Assembly (NCBI GenBank): GCA_003554565.1 | Contig: PWGR01000104.1 | Span: forward strand, 1-10,974 | Direction of reading: 5' to 3' | From: Clostridia bacterium | GTDB taxonomy: Bacteria > Bacillota > Sulfobacillia > SLMV01 | Length of the DNA stretch: 10,974 nt | Shown: positions 6,922 to 10,974 of the stretch, piece after piece | Position numbering within the stretch: position 1 is the first letter of the stretch | How the letters are laid out: the number at the start of each line of letters is the position of its first letter | Notes under the pieces: generated by a model | What the model was told of the DNA's origin: nothing | Seen by the model: the letters and a program-made list of their open reading frames with translations, nothing else | Database searches by the model: none | Position numbers and translations under genes: made by a program

Positions 6922-7185
6922 TTGGATTACACGCTGGCCCTATCATTTTTTTTCGGATTACTGCTTCTTTATGTGCTGGTGCGCATCCTGTACCTGCCCG
7001 CGCGCTGGCTCTTTCTGGTAATGTACAATGGTGTGATAGGGGGAGTGATCCTGTGGTTGCTAAACTTCGCTGCTACTCCTCTGGGTCTCCGCGTGGCCAT
7101 AAATCCCCTCACTGCAGTTATCGCCGGTTTCCTGGGGATACCCGGTGTGATATTCCTCATCATAATCTCGTATCTGGCCTCCTGA
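6922..7185 (+). CDS. bofA: BofA-family pro-sigma-K processing inhibitor, membrane protein
   Basis: A small hydrophobic protein (87 residues from TTG 6922). In spore-formers BofA holds the SpoIVFB protease inactive in the outer forespore membrane until engulfment, together with SpoIVFA. Two or three membrane segments are visible: LALSFFFGLLLLYVLVRI near the N-terminus, VMYNGVIGGVILWLLNFA in the middle, and IAGFLGIPGVIFLIIISYL at the end. The family segment GLRVAINPLTAVIAGFLGIPG matches the BofA signature of Asn-Pro/Leu before the last helix. Start choice: GAGGTG (6910-6915) is well placed for TTG 6922. GTG 6913 would add three residues (MDE) but has only a weak AGGA upstream. Its place behind recR and the DUF2508 gene is the classical bofA position. 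Confidence 0.87.
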   Translation: MDYTLALSFFFGLLLLYVLVRILYLPARWLFLVMYNGVIGGVILWLLNFAATPLGLRVAINPLTAVIAGFLGIPGVIFLIIISYLAS

Positions 7186-7531
7186 TCAGGACCTTCTGCA
7201 ACCCGTATGTAGCAACTGCGTCCGGCTCAGATTGATAAGCTGCGCACACGGTATGGTACCCTCCAGCGGGTGTCACCAGTCGGGTTCGGGACCTATTGCC
7301 GGCAGGCAATCATCCTGCTTATGGAATTGGTGTTGAGGATATCCCCCAGGGGAGCGGTTCCCTCTGTTGAGTCTCCAACTATCCATACTCATCTCTTAAG
7401 GATCGAATAAACAGGGAATTGATTCACATCCCCGAGATGATATGCAGAAAACGGGCCCGAATGAAGAAAAATACACTTTCATTCCCGTGCTTCCCTCATA
7501 GTCGCCCTCATTGGTCACACAGGGCATTTTC
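7186..7531. other. Intergenic stretch between bofA and the por promoter
   Basis: No gene is apparent. It holds several inverted repeats: a 12-base palindrome across the bofA stop (7180-7191), ATTGCC-GGCA-GGCAAT (7295-7310), and the longer dyad at 7451-7488. None is followed by a T-tract, so I cannot point to a clear bofA terminator. No tRNA, riboswitch or T-box motif was recognised. Confidence 0.5.
7451..7488. repeat. Dyad upstream of the por promoter
   Basis: GAATGAA (7459-7465) and TTCATTC (7478-7484) are exact inverted copies around a 12-base A-rich centre. An outer pair ACGG (7451-7454) / CCGT (7485-7488) extends the symmetry. It ends about 44 bases before the -35 box, a position compatible with a regulator-binding site. 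No regulator can be named. Confidence 0.45.
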
Positions 7532-7560
7532 TTGACGCTTCCTGGGGACCGTGTTAGACT
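7532..7560 (+). promoter_or_regulatory. Sigma-A-type promoter of the por operon
   Basis: TTGACG (7532-7537, five of six consensus) and TAGACT (7555-7560, four of six) are separated by exactly 17 bases. Transcription would begin near 7567, leaving a leader of about 215 bases before porG. This is the best-formed promoter in the window. Confidence 0.7.
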
Positions 7561-7566
7561 ACATTT

Positions 7567-7782
7567 GACTTTGGCAGAAAGAACATATTGTCATTTTGCG
7601 GCTCTGTCACGTGCGGCAGCCGACTCCGTGCTGCCCGGGGTGGCGCGCAGGATACGATCCTCGCCGCTCGGTTGCGACAGATGCCGGGATTCGTACGTAA
7701 GAATTTTAAAGGGCATCTACAAGGGAGTCCGCGAGATTCCCGTCCGGTCGATACATAGATCAGAGTGAGGAGGATTAATCTG
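7567..7782 (+). promoter_or_regulatory. Long structured 5' leader of the por operon
   Basis: The predicted untranslated leader contains three compact hairpins: GGCAGC/GCTGCC (7615-7620/7630-7635); AGGAT-ACG-ATCCT (7649-7661), extended by GCG/CGC around one bulged base; and GGGAGTC-CGCGA-GATTCCC (7723-7741), a seven-pair stem with one G-U pair. The porG ribosome-binding site AGGAGG (7768-7773) follows. I do not recognise a known riboswitch class. The structures are seen; a regulatory role is inference. Confidence 0.4.
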
Positions 7783-8361
7783 ATGGAGGACATACTCGAG
7801 GTCAGGTGGCATGGTCGCGGAGGCCAGGGGGCCAAGACAGCGGCCAACTTGCTGGCCGAGGCAGCTTCAGCTGCGGGGCAGTACATACAGGCTTTTCCGG
7901 AGTACGGTCCCGAGCGCATGGGTGCCCCGGTCGCCTCCTTCAACCGCATTTCTTCTCGGGTCATAAGAATTCGCTCTGCGGTCGAGGAACCCGATGTGGT
8001 CGTTGTGCTTGACGCCAGCCTGGTTCATTCAGTTGACATCACAGACGGTCTTCCTGATGATGGTGCCATCATTGTCAACACAGACAAAGAGCCGCACGAG
8101 ATGCGTGAGGAGCTGAGCCTGGAAGGCCGGCAGGTCTTTACCGTGGATGCAAATTCAATTGCCATGGACACTATAGGAAGGCCGATCCCCAATACGCCGA
8201 TGCTCGGAGCTGTGGTTCGCGCAACCGATATTCTGGATTACGAATCTTTCCTTTCTATTATGAAGCAGGAATTGGAGAAGAAATTTGGTAGTCGCCCCGA
8301 AATTGTTGAGGGGAATATACAGGCCATCGAGCGTGCGTACGAGGAGGTGCGGAGCGAGTGA
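7783..8361 (+). CDS. porG: Pyruvate (2-oxoacid):ferredoxin oxidoreductase, gamma subunit
   Basis: A 192-residue gamma subunit of the four-subunit 2-oxoacid:ferredoxin oxidoreductase. The family N-terminus RWHGRGGQGAKTAANLLAEA (residues 8-27) is followed by FPEYGPERMGAPVASFNRIS, both typical of PorG/VorG. Gamma lies across the active site and helps to bind coenzyme A. The ATG at 7783 is chosen over the in-frame GTG at 7765, because AGGAGG (7768-7773) lies nine bases before the ATG and the GTG would itself sit in that site. It is the first gene of the por operon and its stop overlaps the porD start by four bases, suggesting translational coupling. The substrate is inferred: isovalerate and oxoglutarate enzymes share this subunit. 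Confidence 0.94.
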   Translation: MEDILEVRWHGRGGQGAKTAANLLAEAASAAGQYIQAFPEYGPERMGAPVASFNRISSRVIRIRSAVEEPDVVVVLDASLVHSVDITDGLPDDGAIIVNTDKEPHEMREELSLEGRQVFTVDANSIAMDTIGRPIPNTPMLGAVVRATDILDYESFLSIMKQELEKKFGSRPEIVEGNIQAIERAYEEVRSE

Positions 8362-8696
8362 GCCCGGACAACAAGGAATATGGCCGCAGTGGTCGGACAC
8401 CAGAGCCGGATGCTACCTGGAGAGAAGTGCCGATAGGTGGTGTTCTGCCGTGGGGAGGTAACGCCGCGGAGTACGAGACGGGTGACTGGCGAAGCATGCG
8501 CCCTGTTTACGACCCGGAAGTGTGCATCCAGTGCAGATTGTGCTGGGTATACTGCCCCGACTCCGCTGTTGAGGTTAACGAAGACGGCGAAGTGACGGGA
8601 ATAAATTACTACCACTGCAAGGGCTGCGGGATATGTTCGGCGGAATGCCCGCGCGATGGTGCCATGGAGATGGAGCCCGAGAAGGCCGAAGAGTAA
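8358..8696 (+). CDS. porD: Pyruvate (2-oxoacid):ferredoxin oxidoreductase, delta subunit (2[4Fe-4S])
   Basis: A 112-residue ferredoxin-like subunit that carries electrons from the TPP centre to external ferredoxin. Two complete 4Fe-4S motifs are visible: Cys 56, 59, 62, 66 (CIQCRLCWVYCP) and Cys 87, 90, 93, 97 (CKGCGICSAECP). The segment WREVPIGGVLPWGGNAAEYETGDWRSMRPVYD before them is the usual PorD N-terminal region, which separates it from free ferredoxins. The start is GTG at 8358, overlapping the porG stop as GTGA, with AGGAGGTG (8342-8349) about eight bases upstream inside the end of porG. It is the second gene of the operon; 31 bases separate it from porA. Confidence 0.94.
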   Translation: MSPDNKEYGRSGRTPEPDATWREVPIGGVLPWGGNAAEYETGDWRSMRPVYDPEVCIQCRLCWVYCPDSAVEVNEDGEVTGINYYHCKGCGICSAECPRDGAMEMEPEKAEE

Positions 8697-8727
8697 ATTA
8701 GATAGATTCAGGGAGGAGTTGAACTCG

Positions 8728-9927
8728 ATGAGTACAGCCACGCAATCTGAGCGTGTGGCCCTCACTGGTAACGAGGCCGCAGCCACGGCGATGCGGCAGA
8801 TTAACCCCGACGTCGTCGCAGCTTATCCGATCACCCCACAGACAGAGATTGTGCAGATGTTCTCCAACTTCGTTGCGGATGGAGATGTTCACACCGAGTT
8901 TGTGCGAGTTGAGAGTGAGCACAGCGCTATGAGTGCGGTGATCGCCTCGGCGGCATCTGGGGCACGCTCGATGACTGCAACCTCGGCCAACGGACTGGCC
9001 CTCATGTGGGAAATGCTGTATATAGCGGCTTCCTATCGGATGCCGATCGTCATGCCAGTGGTTAACCGCGCACTCAGCGGTCCGATTAACATTCATTGTG
9101 ACCATTCCGACAGTATGGGCGCCAGGGACTCGGGCTGGATCCAGCTGTATTCTGAAAATGCCCAGGAAGCTTACGACAACATAATCCAGGCGGTTCGGAT
9201 TGGTGAACATCCCGATGTCCGCCTGCCGGTTATGGTCTGCCAGGACGGATTCATTATCAGCCACGCCATGGATAACCTGTATGTTCTCCCTGACGAGGAT
9301 GTGCAGGCGTTCATCGGTGAGGGTGGCGGTCAGGAACACTCGCTGCTGGATGTTGATAATCCGGCGACTTTTGGACCACTGGACTTACAAAACTGGTACT
9401 TCGAACACAAGAGGCAGCAGGTTGAAGGTATGAAGAATGCGCACCGGGTCATTCCTGAAGTTGCTCGAGAGTTTGCCGATGTTTCCGGTCGCAGCTATGA
9501 CTTCTTTGAGGAGTACCGAACGGAAGATGCCGATGTGGTGGTCGTGGTTCTGGGCAGCACCGCAGGTACGGCAAAAGATGTCGTCGATGCCATGCGCGCC
9601 GACGGGCACAAGGTGGGACTCGTAAAGATCAGGGTTTTCCGACCGCTGCCGGCAGATAAGCTGGTTGAATCTCTATTGTCACGATCGGCTGTAGCGATCA
9701 TGGACCGATCCGATACCTTCTCGTCTGCCGGGGGACCGGTATATCATGCCGTCCGCCACGCCCTTTACGATGTAGACGAGCGTCCGCCTGTCAGCAACTA
9801 TATATACGGACTCGGGGGACGGGACATCCGCCCCAGCCAGATCAGAAGAGTGTTTGAGGAAACTCTGGAAGTCGCCCGTACGGGCCAGCGATCCCGGTCC
9901 ATCAGCTACCTGGGCGTCCGCGAGTAA
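8728..9927 (+). CDS. porA: Pyruvate (2-oxoacid):ferredoxin oxidoreductase, alpha subunit
   Basis: A 399-residue alpha subunit with the pyrimidine-binding transketolase fold. It pairs with PorB to hold thiamine diphosphate and bind the oxoacid. The substrate-side motif AAYPITPQTE is at 31-40. The stretch ending HCDHSDSMGARDSGWIQLYS and the motif VMVCQDGFIISHA are typical of pyruvate-type alpha subunits. The C-terminal part (VVVVVLGSTAGTAKDVVDAM, then GLVKIRVFRPLPADKLV) is the transketolase C-terminal domain. The ATG at 8728 follows GGGAGGAG (8711-8718). The open frame extends upstream to 8656 over the end of porD, but that part is not family-like. The length is normal. Pyruvate is the likeliest substrate; related oxoacids cannot be excluded. 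Confidence 0.95.
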   Translation: MSTATQSERVALTGNEAAATAMRQINPDVVAAYPITPQTEIVQMFSNFVADGDVHTEFVRVESEHSAMSAVIASAASGARSMTATSANGLALMWEMLYIAASYRMPIVMPVVNRALSGPINIHCDHSDSMGARDSGWIQLYSENAQEAYDNIIQAVRIGEHPDVRLPVMVCQDGFIISHAMDNLYVLPDEDVQAFIGEGGGQEHSLLDVDNPATFGPLDLQNWYFEHKRQQVEGMKNAHRVIPEVAREFADVSGRSYDFFEEYRTEDADVVVVVLGSTAGTAKDVVDAMRADGHKVGLVKIRVFRPLPADKLVESLLSRSAVAIMDRSDTFSSAGGPVYHAVRHALYDVDERPPVSNYIYGLGGRDIRPSQIRRVFEETLEVARTGQRSRSISYLGVRE

Positions 9928-9945
9928 GGAAGGTGTGAAAAAGGC

Positions 9946-10869
9946 ATGGCGGTGAATTTGCGAGAGCTTTCCAAGCAAGAAGTGAGTCTCACGGGCGGTC
10001 ACCGCTTGTGTGCTGGATGCGGTGCGCCCATAGTGGTGCGACAGATGATGGCTGCTGCGGAAACTCCAATAGTCGCTTCAGTCGCGACTGGGTGTCTCGA
10101 AGTTGCCACGACAATATTTCCGTACACGGCCTGGGCCAATCCGTTGATTCACAGTGCATTTGAGAACTCGGCGGCCACCATCAGTGGCGCCGAAGCAGCG
10201 TATCGCTCCCTGAAGGCTCAGGGGAGGATTGACAAGGATATCAAATTCATGGCGTTCGGGGGTGACGGAGGTACGTACGACATAGGTCTTCAGTCGCTCT
10301 CTGGAGCTATGGAGCGTGGCCACGACATGGTTTATGTCTGCTATGACAATGGAGCGTACATGAATACCGGAATTCAGCGTTCGAGTGCTACCCCAAAAGG
10401 TGCCGATACCTCCACCAGCCCGGCCGGACGCAAGATTCCCGGCAAGCCGGAGCACAGAAAGGATCTCACCGCGATCATGGCGGCCCATAACATCCCGTAC
10501 GTGGCCCAGACAACGCCTGCACACTGGCGTGACCTGGTCACGAAGACGCGAAAGGCCCTGGCCGTTGACGGCCCGGCCTTTCTGAATGTACTGGCTCCGT
10601 GCCCGCGTGGATGGAGGGTTCCTCCTGAGGACACCATCGATATCTGCCGCCTGGCAGTTGATACCTGTTACTGGCCGTTGTTCGAGGTCGAAGACGGTGA
10701 ATACACAGTCAACTACCAACCCAGAGATAAGCGCCCCGTCAGCGAATGGTTGGAGCGACAGGGTCGCTTCCGTCATCTGTTCCGTGATGAAAACAAGGGG
10801 ATAATAGACGACCTGCAGGATGTGACAGATCGCACCTGGGAAAGGTTGAACCGCCAGGCGGGTGATTGA
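9946..10869 (+). CDS. porB: Pyruvate (2-oxoacid):ferredoxin oxidoreductase, beta subunit (TPP and 4Fe-4S)
   Basis: A 307-residue beta subunit that binds the diphosphate of TPP and one proximal 4Fe-4S cluster. The four expected cluster cysteines are visible: 22 and 25 (LCAGCGAP), 50 (VATGCLEV) and 219 (APCPRGW). The TPP motif runs from GDGG (106-109) to Asn 135 in YDNGAYMNTGIQRS, followed by the family segment SSATPKGADTSTSPAGRK. All catalytic elements are intact and the length is normal. The ATG at 9946 has AAGGAAGGTG (9927-9936) nine bases upstream, and the gap from porA is 18 bases. It is the last gene of the operon; a strong hairpin and then a group II intron end follow. Confidence 0.95.
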   Translation: MAVNLRELSKQEVSLTGGHRLCAGCGAPIVVRQMMAAAETPIVASVATGCLEVATTIFPYTAWANPLIHSAFENSAATISGAEAAYRSLKAQGRIDKDIKFMAFGGDGGTYDIGLQSLSGAMERGHDMVYVCYDNGAYMNTGIQRSSATPKGADTSTSPAGRKIPGKPEHRKDLTAIMAAHNIPYVAQTTPAHWRDLVTKTRKALAVDGPAFLNVLAPCPRGWRVPPEDTIDICRLAVDTCYWPLFEVEDGEYTVNYQPRDKRPVSEWLERQGRFRHLFRDENKGIIDDLQDVTDRTWERLNRQAGD

Positions 10870-10902
10870 CGAACGCAAATGTCACAAAGGAATGCTTCTG
10901 CG

Positions 10903-10927
10903 GCGGGGACGAGACCATCGTCCCCGC
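10903..10927 (+). terminator. Hairpin at the end of the por operon (terminator-like)
   Basis: GCGGGGACGA (10903-10912) and TCGTCCCCGC (10918-10927) form a perfect ten-base-pair GC-rich stem with a five-base loop, 34 bases after the porB stop. It is followed by TGGTGTC rather than a T-tract, and then by the predicted group II intron boundary at 10935. Stem and position indicate a terminator; the missing T-tract makes its efficiency uncertain. Confidence 0.65.
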
Positions 10928-10934
10928 TGGTGTC

Positions 10935-10974
10935 GTGTGCCCGGCATGGGCGAATGCTGAGGGGTGAAAGTCCC
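10935..10974 (+). mobile_element. 5' end of a group II intron (probably class C), cut by the window edge
   Basis: The last 40 bases begin GTGTGCCCGGCATGGGC. This carries the group II 5' consensus GUGYG and the first domain I hairpin GCCC-GGCAT-GGGC (10939-10951), followed by GGGGTGAAAGTCCC, a stretch common near the 5' end of bacterial group II introns. From memory, the first 16 bases are the same as those of the Oceanobacillus iheyensis class C intron. Class C introns characteristically insert just behind terminator hairpins, and here a ten-pair stem ends seven bases upstream in the same orientation. The rest of the ribozyme and any reverse-transcriptase/maturase gene lie outside the window, so completeness and mobility cannot be judged. 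Confidence 0.8.

Noticed and set aside
6945..6953. Run of eight T in bofA as a slippage or frameshift site
   Set aside because: The frame is intact and encodes Phe residues in a membrane helix; no truncated product or second frame is indicated.
7180..7191. Perfect 12-base palindrome TCCTGATCAGGA at the bofA stop as terminator
   Set aside because: It has no loop and no T-tract; probably chance, or at most a protein-binding site.
7511..7768. 85-codon plus-strand frame in the por leader, possible leader peptide
   Set aside because: Its start lies upstream of the predicted promoter, its composition is arginine-rich as in non-coding GC-rich DNA, and no internal start has a ribosome-binding site.

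Overview
The window looks like a chromosomal segment of an anaerobic, endospore-forming Firmicute (Clostridia-like) of moderate to fairly high GC. Three things suggest this. First, the order tadA, tRNA-Ser, SRP RNA, dnaX, ybaB, recR, DUF2508 (YaaL-like), bofA is the conserved Firmicutes block also known from Bacillus subtilis. Second, the SRP RNA is the large Bacillus-type form with an Alu domain, and a BofA-type sporulation protein is present. Third, a complete four-subunit 2-oxoacid (probably pyruvate):ferredoxin oxidoreductase points to anaerobic metabolism. I cannot name the genus from the sequence.

Layout. Positions 123-1658 (minus strand) encode a large HD-domain phosphohydrolase of unknown substrate. 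About 490 bases without a convincing gene follow. Everything after that reads on the plus strand. It runs tRNA-Arg(CCT), tadA, tRNA-Ser(CGA), tRNA-Ser(GGA), SRP RNA, dnaX, ybaB/ebfC, recR, a DUF2508 gene and bofA. A gap of almost 600 bases then carries a good sigma-A-type promoter and a structured leader of about 215 bases, followed by porG-porD-porA-porB. A strong hairpin closes the por operon. The last 40 bases, directly after that hairpin, match the 5' end of a group II intron, most likely class C, cut off by the window edge.

How the genes work together. tadA, the tRNAs and the SRP RNA serve decoding and protein targeting. dnaX (clamp loader), ybaB (nucleoid-associated) and recR (recombinational repair) form a DNA-maintenance cluster: dnaX and ybaB overlap, and recR follows 13 bases later. 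The DUF2508 gene is uncharacterised, and BofA belongs to the sigma-K checkpoint of sporulation. The por genes are tightly packed (4-base overlap, then gaps of 31 and 18 bases) and encode the gamma, delta, alpha and beta subunits of one enzyme that oxidatively decarboxylates a 2-oxoacid and passes electrons to ferredoxin.

Several genes use TTG or GTG starts supported by strong Shine-Dalgarno sequences (the HD gene, dnaX, recR, probably bofA, and porD). The least ordinary parts are the group II intron edge behind the terminator-like hairpin, the structured por leader, the long acidic linker near the DnaX C-terminus, and the uncharacterised HD protein.
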